DNA from: Mobiluncus sp963511525
Lineage (GTDB): Bacteria; Actinomycetota; Actinomycetes; Actinomycetales; Actinomycetaceae
DNA: 64,000 nt
Reading direction: 5' to 3'
Assembly: GCF_963511525.1 (NCBI RefSeq)
Contig: NZ_CAUPIY010000002.1
Span: forward strand, 1 to 64,000
In this document: piece after piece, positions 1 through 8,189 of the stretch
Layout of the letters: every line of letters begins with the position of its first letter
How positions within the stretch are numbered: the first letter of the stretch is position 1
Translations under genes and position numbers: made by a program
Notes under the pieces: model-generated
What the model was told of the DNA's origin: nothing
Database searches by the model: none
The model's input: only the letters and a program-made list of their open reading frames with translations

Positions 1-18
1 CTTCTTCTTCAAATTCAT
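1..18 (-). CDS. 5' end of a CWB2-type surface protein gene, cut by window start
   Basis: Only the first six codons (MNLKKK) are in the window, but they and the upstream leader are identical to the starts of the two complete CWB2 genes at 2258 (+) and 19646 (-). The Lys-rich start is the n-region of the same signal peptide. A TTG at 22-24, two codons earlier in frame, is better spaced from the AAGAAGGG ribosome-binding site, so translation may begin there. The rest of the gene lies left of the window. Assignment rests entirely on identity to its paralogues. Confidence 0.8.
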
Positions 19-29
19 CTTCAAAAAAA

Positions 30-52
30 CCCTTCTTCTGGGTAATAAAGGG
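30..52 (-). promoter_or_regulatory. Conserved leader and RBS of CWB2 gene (copy 1)
   Basis: The sequence CCCTTTATTACCCAGAAGAAGGG (read on the minus strand in two overlapping parts, CCCTTTATTACCC and CCCAGAAGAAGGG) is identical in front of all three CWB2 genes and is followed by TTTTTTTGAAGATG. It contains the AAGAAGGG ribosome-binding site and can fold as a small ACCC/GGGT hairpin followed by a U-run. Confidence 0.55.
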
Positions 53-298
53 TGGGAAATTCGGGGCTAAATCAGGTTGCGAACAGACAGAGAATCCCGG
101 GCAGACATCAGTTGGGGCTGCGGTACACGGGAGTTGGTGAGATACCATTCCTGCTGGGTTTTTTAGATAACAGTTGGATTTTTAGACTCTTCCGACTGGG
201 TTGCAAGCGCACAGAGATTTTCAGGCCGATATTAGGTGGGTTTGAGTAAATATGGGAGGTTTTTTGAGGGAATACCCGGCAGGGGTGTACCTAAAGGT

Positions 299-348
299 GG
301 AGAATAGCCGGGTAGCTGCCAATAATGGCAGCTACCCGGCTATTCTCC
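299..348. repeat. 50-bp palindrome, copy P1
   Basis: Two perfectly complementary 23-bp arms (starting GGAGAATAGCCGGG) flank a 4-nt loop, with the central motif TGCCAATAATGGCA. The same element recurs at 2051-2100 and 30560-30609, with a degenerate relative at 29665-29733. About 15-20 bp on each side (GGATTATAAGGG before, ACCTTTAGG after, in minus orientation here) are also conserved, so the repeat unit is roughly 90 bp. The remaining sequence between 19 and 466 is the upstream region of the gene at 1 and otherwise shows nothing recognisable. Confidence 0.9.
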
Positions 349-466
349 CCTTATAATCCCCAAACCCCGAAACATCCCCCACCCAGCCACTCAAAACCCA
401 CCACCCTTCTGACTATTTTGCAGAAAAAGATCCCCCGCCCTGGTGACATGAGCCACAGGGTGGGCA

Positions 467-1717
467 TCACGCCTCGAGCAGCGCGAGGGGGATGACGTAG
501 ATTCCGTCGGGACGCCGGTAGGCTTGTGTGCCGGTGCTGATTACCGCGAGGAGCGGGTTTTGGCCCGGGAGTTGGCTGCGCAGCCAGTGCAGGTGTTTCA
601 CGTCTTGGTCATCGATGGCGCTGGCGAGTTTGACTTCCAGACCGGCAATCTCGCCGTTCGCGCCTTCTAAGATGATGTCGACTTCATGGTCGCCGTTACG
701 GGTTCGCAAGTGGTAGACACGAGCCCGGTTCGCTTCGGCTGCCACGCGGAGGCTCAACACCGCGAGGGACTCAAAAAGCTGTCCCAAGAATTTTTGGCCG
801 CGCGCTCCCAGCAGCGTGGTTTCGTTTAGATTCAGCAGCCGCATAGCCAAAGCGGGGTCTGCCAGCTGGTGTTTCGGGGCTTGTTGCAGCCGCTTGGGAG
901 CGTTAGACGAAGGCGTCCAGCCGGGGACCGGATCGAGAATCCACAGAGCTGTCAAATGATCGCGATAGGCGATAGTCGTGGTTTTGGCCGGCTGGGAACC
1001 GTCCCCGCCAGTAGTCGCATCCAGCAGGTTAGCGTAGGAAGTAGTCTGCGAACTTGCCGCCGCATAAGCCGCCAACCAACGGCGCAGCGTCTCAGGTCGG
1101 CGCACGGTAGCCCCGTAATCAGGCAGGTCACGGTCCACAATCAGACGCAGATATGAATCGAGCAACTCCTGAGTTACCTCGGCAGATTTCCCCATAATCC
1201 CAGGAAACCCACTGCGCGCGATGGCCCGGCAATAATCAGGCAAAGCAAAGTCTGTCCGCCCCTCCACGGCTTGGTCAGGGTCACTCAATAGTGCCCCCAG
1301 ACTCACGGACGGTTGTGTCAGACCCCTTTCGAACAGCGCCATCGGACGCATCCGCAGTGACAGAATTCGCCCCGCCCCGCTGTGTGTCCCGTTTGCGTCG
1401 AAAGGCGTGGCCGAACCCGTCAGCAAAAACCTGCCCGCCGGAGCTCCCGCGTCAACTTGACGACGCACCGCGTCCCACACCGATGGAAACTTTTGCCACT
1501 CATCAAGCAGGAAAGTCCCCGCCTCGACAGTCAAAAAATCGGGATCCGCCGCCGCTACCAGCAGAGTCTCCTCGCGATCCAGCATCCAGACCGTGTCGGC
1601 CCGCTGCAGAGCCGTGGCCGTTTTCCCCACGCCCTTCGGGCCATCAATCGCAATAGCAGGCACCTCGGGCAGCAAGGCATTGAGCCGCCTATCCAACGCG
1701 CGCGTAACATAAGACAT
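467..1717 (-). CDS. AAA ATPase with DUF4143 C-terminal domain
   Basis: This is a 416-aa protein of the AAA_14/DUF4143 family. Walker A GPKGVGKT is at residues 26-33 and Walker B FLLDEWQKF near 70-77, followed by a Ser/Thr sensor (LLTGSAT). The C-terminal third (GLEVKLA, VISTG) resembles the nuclease-fold DUF4143 domain common in these proteins, whose cellular role is not established. Length is normal for the family and the frame is intact. It sits alone between two outward-facing CWB2 genes and inside their inverted flanks. A TATAAT box ends 6 nt before the ATG and there is no clear ribosome-binding site, suggesting a leaderless transcript. Family confidence is high; function is unknown. Confidence 0.85.
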   Translation of the reverse strand: MSYVTRALDRRLNALLPEVPAIAIDGPKGVGKTATALQRADTVWMLDREETLLVAAADPDFLTVEAGTFLLDEWQKFPSVWDAVRRQVDAGAPAGRFLLTGSATPFDANGTHSGAGRILSLRMRPMALFERGLTQPSVSLGALLSDPDQAVEGRTDFALPDYCRAIARSGFPGIMGKSAEVTQELLDSYLRLIVDRDLPDYGATVRRPETLRRWLAAYAAASSQTTSYANLLDATTGGDGSQPAKTTTIAYRDHLTALWILDPVPGWTPSSNAPKRLQQAPKHQLADPALAMRLLNLNETTLLGARGQKFLGQLFESLAVLSLRVAAEANRARVYHLRTRNGDHEVDIILEGANGEIAGLEVKLASAIDDQDVKHLHWLRSQLPGQNPLLAVISTGTQAYRRPDGIYVIPLALLEA

Positions 1718-1723
1718 GATTCT

Positions 1724-1729
1724 ATTATA
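1724..1729 (-). promoter_or_regulatory. -10 box (TATAAT), probably leaderless start
   Basis: A consensus TATAAT on the minus strand lies 6 nt before the ATG of the AAA ATPase gene, which would place the transcription start at or next to the start codon. No good -35 hexamer is seen 16-18 nt upstream. Confidence 0.45.
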
Positions 1730-2050
1730 CTGTTAGCAGGTTATCTACGCTACCTTTAGCCGGTATTTTGTGATGCTTTTAGCAGGGGTTGTGTTGCGCC
1801 TGGCGTGAAGCAATATCGTAAACATGCAACGCTAGATGTTGCTAATCGGGAAGTTTTCGTTGGGATAGCGCGGAAAGTGGGGAATAGTGGAGCCGGCAAA
1901 ACCCGCGAAGCTGGCTGTGTCCACCAGGACAGTGCGGAATCACAAGAACGTTGAGGAATCAAGAGGGCGGATACGCCAGGGATAGTCGAGACGGTGGTGA
2001 TTTTGTGGGTCTGGGCGGGTGGATGCTTCGGTGTTTGGGGATTTATAGGG
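1730..2050. other. Intergenic stretch, possible gene remnant
   Basis: No complete gene is supported. A plus-strand reading frame at about 1785-1955 encodes a plausible 50-residue fragment (…LDVANREVFVGIARKVGN…) that ends in TGA and has no start. It may be the tail of a decayed gene, but I do not recognise the family. Confidence 0.2.
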
Positions 2051-2100
2051 GGAGAATAGCCGGGTAGCTGCCATTATTGGCAGCTACCCGGCTATTCTCC
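2051..2100. repeat. 50-bp palindrome, copy P2
   Basis: The two 23-bp arms are the same as in P1; the loop is TTAT instead of ATAA, so this copy lies in the opposite orientation. It is about 150 bp upstream of the CWB2 gene at 2258, whose upstream region mirrors that of the CWB2 gene at position 1. Confidence 0.9.
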
Positions 2101-2223
2101 TCCTTTAGGCACACCCCAAGCGGGTATCTCCTCAAAAAACCTCCATGATTCCCCGCAGCTCTGGCAGATGTCGGCCTTGGATTCTCTGTGTGTTCACAAC
2201 CTGATTTACCCCCGAATTTCTGA

Positions 2224-2246
2224 CCCTTTATTACCCAGAAGAAGGG
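2224..2246 (+). promoter_or_regulatory. Conserved leader and RBS of CWB2 gene (copy 2)
   Basis: This has the same 23-nt leader as at 30-52 and 19658-19680. The GAAGAAGGG is 5-6 nt before an in-frame TTG (2252) and 11 nt before the ATG (2258). The U-run between them is conserved. Confidence 0.55.
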
Positions 2247-2257
2247 TTTTTTTGAAG

Positions 2258-4249
2258 ATGAATTTGAAGAAGAAGTTTGTGATTGGCGCTGCTTCGTTGG
2301 CGCTGGTTGCTGGCATGGGTGTCGCTCCCGCGATGGCGGTTGATATTCATATGCCTAACGGTTCTTTGGTGCAGCGTGTGGCTGGTGATGATCGTGTGGC
2401 GACATCGGTGGCTGCGGCTGAGAAGTTCGTGAAGGACGAGACAGCCGCGAACCGCACGGTTACTACGGCTTACATTGTGGGATACAACGCGATTATTGAC
2501 GCGGCTGTGTCCGGTGAGCTGACTGATGGTGCTGTTATTGTGGCGCCGAAGGATAAGGGCGACCAGCTGTTGCTGGGTAAGACGATGGCTGACTCGACTG
2601 AGTTGAGGGGCATCACGACGTTGGTTGCTATTGGTGGCAAGGGCGTGGTTCCGGATGCGACCATTGATAATATTAAGAAGTTCAATGCGGCTATCACGAA
2701 GACCGAGCGTGTTGATGGTAAGAACCGTTACGAGACTGCGGTGAACATTGCTAAGCGTGCGTTCAAGAACGCTAACCCGGCTAACGTGTTCTTGACTTCT
2801 GGTGCTAACCCGGTTGATGCTTTGGCTGCTGGTTCTCTGAATGGTTCGGTGTTGTTGCCGGTGAACGTGTCTGGTGATGTGGATCCGGTTTTGCCCGAGT
2901 ACTACAAGGCTTCCGGTGTTGGGGCCAATACCACCTATGTTTTGGGTGGTACTGGTGCGTTGTCTGACGAGCAGGCTCAGAAGGTTATCGGTTCTACCGA
3001 AAAGATTAATCCTTGGGCTTTTGAAAAGACAGTTGCGGAACTGAAGAAGGACGTTCAGCTGGCTGCTATCAAGTACTTCGGTACTGATGCTTGGCAGAAG
3101 GGTGCAGTTGGTTTGCAGCCTGATCCTAACAAGGCCAATTACGGTTTCTTCGGCTTGGCTGACGGTGGTGCCGCTGTAGCGGGTACTTTGCAGGATGTTC
3201 GTCAGGTGACTGATGTCCCCACGGCCCCCGTAGCTACTGCCGCGAACGTGTTTACTGGTTTCAAGGGCACGGCTGACAAGATTGAAAAGAACGCTCAGGA
3301 ATTGCAGACCCTGGGTAACACTAAGAAGAGCACGCTGGATGCTGAGATTGCCAAGGCTAGCAAGGGTGGTTCAGCCCAGTGGGGTAATACTGGCACTTGT
3401 GCAGCTCCGGCCATAGCCACTCAGGCTCCGTTGGCTGCCGCTTACGCGGATTACTTCGGTACTGCTGAGGTTTTGCCGGCCCTGGCTTGCACCAATGTTG
3501 GCGGTAAGGATGTTTACAGGGTGACCAATGCCAATGTGGCTTCTTACACTATTGATGCTGACGGTGTTTTCTCTGGTCTGAACACGGCGGTTATCGAAAG
3601 GATTAACAAGGCTGCTAAGGACGGTGCCGCGACCGCTGCTGTCGGCAAAGCTGGTCAAGCTGCTGCTTCGACCTACCCGCAGGGCGTGGCTGATTCGTTG
3701 ATGGCTATCGTGGCTCAGGATCACGGTATTAACTCGGATGATACCGCTAACCCGCCTACCGATACGATTAACTGGCCGGTTTTGACTGAGTTGGCTAATG
3801 ATCAGGCTAAGACCCAGCGTAGCTTGGAGGAAATGTACAAGGCTGAGCTGACTGCGGCGGTGGCTGCTTACAATGCTCATTCCACTTCCGATATCGTGGC
3901 TCAGCCTGCGGGTGTGAAGCGTATCGGTGGTCAGGATCGTTACGAGACTTCCGCTCGTGTGGCTTACTGGGGCGTGCGTTTCAACGCTGTTCCTACTACG
4001 GAGCTGTACTTGGCTTCTGGTGAGGATGCGAACCTGATTGACTCCGTGGTTGCTGGCCAGTTGAACCGGGGCTCGATCGTCTTGGTTCCGAAGACCGGTG
4101 CACTGCCCGAGTCCACCAAGAACCACATGGGTTGGTTGATTGCCTTCACGAAGGCTGTGGGCGCGCCTCTGACCTCTGGTTTCGTTCTCGGTGGTACCGG
4201 AGCTGTGTCTGACGACATGGTCAAGGCTGCCGTCTCGGCCCTGAAGTAA
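2258..4249 (+). CDS. Secreted cell-wall-binding repeat 2 (CWB2) protein
   Basis: This 663-aa exported surface protein has a signal peptide at residues 1-27 (Lys-rich start, hydrophobic core, AMA cleavage site). CWB2 (PF04122) modules begin near residues 38 (RVAGDDRVAT), 148 (RVDGKNRYETA) and 553 (RIGGQDRYETS), each followed by the family's LGGTGA/SD-type ending. CWB2 modules are known in clostridial surface proteins to bind anionic cell-wall polymer. The central part (about 250-550) has no recognised domain and may be the exposed region. The start is the ATG (or the TTG at 2252), because the paralogues share this leader exactly; the open frame extends upstream to 2168 but that part is the conserved leader. 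A strong terminator follows. Adhesin or S-layer-like roles are inference. Confidence 0.88.
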   Translation: MNLKKKFVIGAASLALVAGMGVAPAMAVDIHMPNGSLVQRVAGDDRVATSVAAAEKFVKDETAANRTVTTAYIVGYNAIIDAAVSGELTDGAVIVAPKDKGDQLLLGKTMADSTELRGITTLVAIGGKGVVPDATIDNIKKFNAAITKTERVDGKNRYETAVNIAKRAFKNANPANVFLTSGANPVDALAAGSLNGSVLLPVNVSGDVDPVLPEYYKASGVGANTTYVLGGTGALSDEQAQKVIGSTEKINPWAFEKTVAELKKDVQLAAIKYFGTDAWQKGAVGLQPDPNKANYGFFGLADGGAAVAGTLQDVRQVTDVPTAPVATAANVFTGFKGTADKIEKNAQELQTLGNTKKSTLDAEIAKASKGGSAQWGNTGTCAAPAIATQAPLAAAYADYFGTAEVLPALACTNVGGKDVYRVTNANVASYTIDADGVFSGLNTAVIERINKAAKDGAATAAVGKAGQAAASTYPQGVADSLMAIVAQDHGINSDDTANPPTDTINWPVLTELANDQAKTQRSLEEMYKAELTAAVAAYNAHSTSDIVAQPAGVKRIGGQDRYETSARVAYWGVRFNAVPTTELYLASGEDANLIDSVVAGQLNRGSIVLVPKTGALPESTKNHMGWLIAFTKAVGAPLTSGFVLGGTGAVSDDMVKAAVSALK

Positions 4250-4276
4250 GCCCAGTCTTACTAAAAACTGAATAAA

Positions 4277-4316
4277 CACTTGTGCCCCGGGGCCGTACGA
4301 CCCCGGGGCACAAGTG
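4277..4316 (+). terminator. Hairpin terminator after CWB2 gene
   Basis: A perfect 16-bp stem (CACTTGTGCCCCGGGG) with an 8-nt loop starts 27 bp after the stop codon. There is only a weak T-rich tail, so it may also act as a 3' stabiliser. Confidence 0.8.
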
Positions 4317-4718
4317 TCTGTAAAATCCGTATGCCAAGCTCGACAAAGCGGCGTCCTTTACGCGGTCTGATGTAGTTCAAACAGGAAGATATTGCCAAAA
4401 ACCATCGGGATTACATGAAAGTGATTTCGCATTCTCTTTCCTTTGTGACGAGGAGGCGTGGCCATTATGCTGTAAGTGTGTAGAAATGCGTACAATGTTG
4501 GTGTAATGAATTCACTAAAGATAGGTGAGGTTAGAATTACTCTGACCTTGCTTATATACTAGAGAAGCGATATTGCGAAATACATTACTGAACTCGATAT
4601 ATTTGCAAGGATTAGCTAAACGTATGTAATGATTATTAATAAAAGATCTTGGATTTATTACGAAACATTCGTTAGGCATAGACAATAGATTGCTATCTAA
4701 AGCGAGGAAGAGACAGGT
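4317..4718. other. Intergenic AT-rich stretch
   Basis: No gene is supported. A TACAAT box at about 4491 could be a -10 element for the membrane protein gene at 4719. Base composition drops sharply here, marking the start of an AT-rich, probably acquired segment that runs to about 11.5 kb. Confidence 0.3.
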
Positions 4719-5792
4719 ATGGATTACTCGAAGCATAAAGAAAAAATAAATAATAATAAATTTTACAAAATAGCATATCCCATCGCCATGATATTTGTAT
4801 TAGCAGTATGTACTTACGGTGTTATTGCTCTTTTAGACACATGTGGAATAACAGAATATTCTACAGAGTATATTACTTCTTTGAATTTAACTCTAGTCAC
4901 CCTGATATTCGCATTAAACACGCTGCCATCTTATATTCAAAAGAGAGATTACGAAAACGCTAATCTTGATTTGTTAATTAATAAGGAGAAACAAAAAAAC
5001 CTGGTAGATGATGTGATTATGTTTTTCACAGTGCTGTCCGTCCTCACCACATCAATTTGTGTAGCAAGACCGCTCAATCTATTGTTAATAGTTAAAATGA
5101 ATTGTAATGTGATTAACTGGAATGATGAATGTCCAAATTTGATTGTTAATCTAGTTGCTTACATGATTAATCTTGGTTTGCAGAGCGTTTTCTCCCTGAA
5201 CCGCGATACGCCGATTAGCGGCTTTATACAGCAGGTGCAATGTTTAAAGAAGCTACAATTGATTAATTTCTCTGAGTACAAGCCATGCTGGTTTGACGAT
5301 ATTCTAATCGCAGCATTACTTGGACCAGCAATTTTGTTTTCAGCCCTGTCACCAAGTTTTTTAGGACTCAGCTTATTATTCACTATAATTATTAGCACCT
5401 CATTATTTTTGCACTCTCAATCAGAAATTAAATTAACGGGAACTCGGCGTAGAATAAGCTGTACGGAAAAAGTTTTACAGGTTTTCATACTAGTGTATTT
5501 TACTTTATTTCTGGTTGCTTTACCTTTTTCTTCACACGTAATTTTTCAACTTGTTTATCGAATCTACTTATTTTTAATTGCTTTTTGCGTATTTTTATCT
5601 TTACCCTTAAGATCCAATGGCTACATACGTACACACTTAAATAAATTTTTACTAAAACGTATAACTAATGTAACAAAAAAACAAGTTATGGAACTTAAAT
5701 GCAAATTAGACAATGAATTAAATCCTCATCTTGCTCAACTAATTAACGCTAGATTGGATATTTCACATACTGATTACTCACTTAATCCATGA
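4719..5792 (+). CDS. AT-rich orphan multi-pass membrane protein
   Basis: This 357-aa protein is not recognised. Hydrophobic segments at about residues 19-40, 50-66, 98-118, 140-158, 188-206, 210-230, 248-268 and 272-295 indicate six to eight membrane helices. The cytosolic linker after helix 2 is basic and polar (KEKQKN) and the C-terminal 60 residues are basic and soluble. The ATG follows GAGGAAGAG at good spacing. Base and codon use (many AAA, AAT, TTA, ATA codons) differ strongly from the core genes and indicate horizontal transfer. It has no operon partner, so neighbours give no functional hint. A role as a membrane effector or immunity protein is only conjecture. Confidence 0.75.
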   Translation: MDYSKHKEKINNNKFYKIAYPIAMIFVLAVCTYGVIALLDTCGITEYSTEYITSLNLTLVTLIFALNTLPSYIQKRDYENANLDLLINKEKQKNLVDDVIMFFTVLSVLTTSICVARPLNLLLIVKMNCNVINWNDECPNLIVNLVAYMINLGLQSVFSLNRDTPISGFIQQVQCLKKLQLINFSEYKPCWFDDILIAALLGPAILFSALSPSFLGLSLLFTIIISTSLFLHSQSEIKLTGTRRRISCTEKVLQVFILVYFTLFLVALPFSSHVIFQLVYRIYLFLIAFCVFLSLPLRSNGYIRTHLNKFLLKRITNVTKKQVMELKCKLDNELNPHLAQLINARLDISHTDYSLNP

Positions 5793-6620
5793 ATCGTCAA
5801 AATTGTCTTTGAGAACATTCATATCTATAAGAAGTTTACTAGTTAAGATTGCTTTCAATTACTCATCCTCTCATGCACACCTTTGACTCAATGGCAATTT
5901 TTTTTAGCTTTATCCGGATTGTTTCATGCCTAGGAACTAATTACCAAAATTTGAGAATGCGCCGAATGATTACGTTTGTTTACCACCATCGAGATTGTTT
6001 TTGAGGCTAATCCAACGCCCGTTTTACGAACAAGCATACATCGACGCTTCTGCCTGAAATCCACTAGTGTCACATAGCGGATATATACCTGCAACTACCA
6101 GGCTTTCGAACCAGCCGGATACACTCACGGTTTTTGCTAATCACAGTTGAGCTTGTCATATCTTTCCGTAAATGTTTGATTTTACATTTTGCAGATTCTT
6201 TCGGATTAGTCTAGCGCTAGTTCTTGGAGTTTTTTTGGCCATACTTGGGCTTTGTGTCTCCTTTTTTAGTTTGCCCTATAATCTACGTCCAGTAAGTCTG
6301 GTAATTTATGTCTCTACAGTGAATCTTTCGAATCCCGTGAGACTCTCAACGCTTCTTCATTGTTCACACCCGCAATAATCCGTTTCTGCACTCATGTTCT
6401 CTAGCAATGGATTGTGGCATAGTTGTTGAATCCACTTTAATTGCCCGGGTTACCTACGTTGATTCGAGATTTTAGGTCACTTTAGCACGACGTGGCCCGG
6501 TCTGTGGGCAGCGTAGGGTCGAGATTCTAAAACAGACTGCACCCGGGCGGCGAAACTTGGGGGATAATGCCAACCTCGATATTTGCTTAGTTTTTCAGGT
6601 GAGCATTATTCGTGGTGTTT
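5793..6620. other. Gene-poor AT-rich stretch with small ORF and IS debris
   Basis: A possible 68-aa hydrophobic ORF lies at 6172-6378 (+) but has no clear ribosome-binding site or family and is not called. A 31-bp match to the decayed IS3 transposase downstream is at 6094-6124. The remainder shows nothing recognisable. Confidence 0.35.
6094..6124 (+). repeat. 31-bp fragment of IS3-family transposase
   Basis: These 31 bases (beginning ACTACCAGGCTTTCGAACC) are identical to the complement of 8106-8136, inside the decayed IS3 orfB. The fragment encodes the TTRLSNQPDT segment of the transposase. It shows that a second copy of this IS, in the opposite orientation, was once present here. Confidence 0.75.
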
Positions 6621-6898
6621 TTATTCAAAGAGGTCAGTGTGGGAACCGGTGCGGTTCAGGAACATAATGAGACGATTTCCATCTATTCGATAGATTAGGA
6701 GCCAATCGGGCTTGATGTGACACTCCCTGAAACCGGCGTAGTTACCGCCGAGATCGTGATCCCGGTACTTTGCGTCAAGCGTATTTCCGCTCGCAAGCTG
6801 CGTAACGACTGAGTTGAGAAGTCCCAAATCTAGGCCGCGCTTTTTGCCAGCTTCAAATCTTTTTTGAAGCGGTTGGAAAGGACAACTCGTAGGTTCAC
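6621..6898 (-). pseudogene. YafQ-type mRNA interferase toxin, frameshifted
   Basis: The C-terminal part (KYRDHDLGGNYAGFRECH, PDWLLIYRI, NRTGSHTDLF) is typical of YafQ/RelE-family ribosome-dependent mRNA endonucleases, including the catalytic-region His residues. The start is a GTG at 6898 that overlaps the antitoxin stop (GTGA). From there the frame reads VNLRVVLSNRFKKDLKLAK and then breaks: the run GGCAAAAAGCG has five A where six would join it to RGLDLGLLNS. As read, the upstream frame stops at once (SAA stop), leaving only a 68-residue C-terminal fragment. This could be a real inactivation, slippage-prone phase switching, or a sequencing error in the homopolymer. Confidence 0.8.
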
Positions 6899-7170
6899 GC
6901 GAGAACGTCCTCCATGGCTTCCTGAAAGTTTGCGTAGCTCTGGTATTTTTCCGGGTGCGCTTTCATTGCCTCATATTCCTGTAAGGCGGCCAAAGTTTCC
7001 GCATTGGGAATATCTCTCGTGATTCTAAAAGGTATCCCCTGGTCACGCACGGTTTGACGAAGGAAAATTGTCACGGCAGTGGTGAGATCCATACCCAAAT
7101 CTTTCAGCAACTCTTGCGCTGATCGTTTGAGATCTGCATCCAAATTTATGTTCGTACTAACTTTGGTCAT
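6895..7170 (-). CDS. RelB/DinJ-family antitoxin
   Basis: This 91-aa protein starts MTKVSTNINLDADLKRSAQE and contains LGMDLTTAVTIFLRQTV, the ribbon-helix-helix DNA-binding and dimerisation region of RelB/DinJ antitoxins. The C-terminal tail (residues 55-91) is the likely toxin-binding segment. RelB-type antitoxins neutralise the partner nuclease and repress their own promoter. It is the first gene of a two-gene operon and its stop overlaps the toxin start by 4 nt, giving translational coupling. Since the toxin is frameshifted, this antitoxin may now be an orphan. The start ATG has GAGGAGGGC upstream at suitable spacing. Confidence 0.9.
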   Translation of the reverse strand: MTKVSTNINLDADLKRSAQELLKDLGMDLTTAVTIFLRQTVRDQGIPFRITRDIPNAETLAALQEYEAMKAHPEKYQSYANFQEAMEDVLA

Positions 7171-7484
7171 GACTAGCCCTCCTCCAGTACCATCGTAGAA
7201 CTAACAGGCTAAAAGTCAACAGTTATGTGCGTAACGTGCGTTTAATACGCACCCTTTAGCAGTGTCCCGAGATTTCTCCCGAGAGTGCGAATCGTCCTAG
7301 ATAGCAAACAACATTACCGTCTGACGAGACCTAGCCGGGGAACATCAAACGCGACGAACAAATGCGCTCAAAAACTCAGAGTAATCGTCGCGTTGGCCAT
7401 AGTACTCGTCCTGGCAATCCGCGCAGCAACACCGAACCCGTCCACGATACCCGAGGCTTGCTTGTACCGTGTCCCTTACAATAT
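7171..7484. other. Intergenic stretch upstream of relB
   Basis: It holds the divergent promoter area of the toxin-antitoxin operon. A plus-strand frame at 7285-7518 has a hydrophobic stretch (IVALAIVLVLAI) that could be the start of a lost secreted protein truncated by the IS remnant. It lacks a convincing start and is not called as a gene. Confidence 0.3.
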
Positions 7485-8166
7485 TCAAGCTCGCATACCG
7501 ACAAAAGTTGATATATAACTGATGCGTCTCAAGTTTTGTCCCGATTCTGATGTGGGTGCTAGTTGTTTAGCATGGGTTTGATTGTATTGGGTTGTCACCT
7601 CCTCGGGTGTGGAATAATTCAGTGATTCATGGAGGCGGTGGTGGTTCCACCAGTAAACCCAGTTCATGGCAGCGAACTCGACCTCGGACAGGGTTTCTTT
7701 GGTTCGCGAATAGATCAGTTCGGTCTTGTATAAACCATTTTCGGTCTCTGCCAAAGCGTTATCGTAGGAGTCTCCCACGGTTCCGGTAGCAGATTTTATC
7801 CCGTAATCAGTAAGTTTGTCGTTATAGGCAATGGGGGGTGTACTGGCTACCGTGATTGCAATGATGCACCAGCCTGGCAAGATTTTCTCTTCTTGCTAGG
7901 GCCATGGCCTGCTCGAGTGCTTGCAGTAGCAGTATTTCGGTCTTCATTCATGACAGGGTAGCCCAGCCCTTAATCTTTCGAGAATACACATCGGTTTCAA
8001 ACGCTGTATAAACAAAACCTGATGAAGTTCGAACATAGGTAATATCTACTGCCTACAATCAGTTAGGCCTACCTGCCTCGAACTGGCGAATAACGAAATC
8101 CGAACGTGTATCCGGCTGGTTCGAAAGCCTGGTAGTCGCCGGTTTAACACCACGTAAGGGTGTGGG
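7485..8166 (-). pseudogene. Decayed IS3-family transposase (orfB)
   Basis: Reading the minus strand from 8166 gives GVKPATTRLSNQPDT, then RQFEAGRPN, AVDITYVRTSSGFVYTAF, KTEILLLQALEQA and LVHHCNHGSQYTP, with stops after RPN, after the next residue and after ATLS, and a frameshift near 7855. The last 130 residues are open (GDSYDNALAETENGLYKTE with the catalytic Glu; NHHRLHESLNYSTPEE). These are the successive landmarks of the IS3 DDE transposase, so this is a dead copy. Its terminal inverted repeats were not resolved. The 7485 end is where the C-terminal frame stops, not a defined IS end. Confidence 0.85.
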
Positions 8167-8189
8167 CGTGTTAAGAATACGGCCACGCT

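Noticed and set aside
3371..4279. Long minus-strand ORF of 302 codons.
   Set aside because: It is the antisense shadow of the CWB2 gene, low in complexity and without ribosome-binding site; the plus strand has signal peptide and domains.
7285..7518. 77-codon ORF with a hydrophobic segment.
   Set aside because: No ribosome-binding site, it runs into the IS3 remnant, and no family is recognisable; mentioned only as possible debris.
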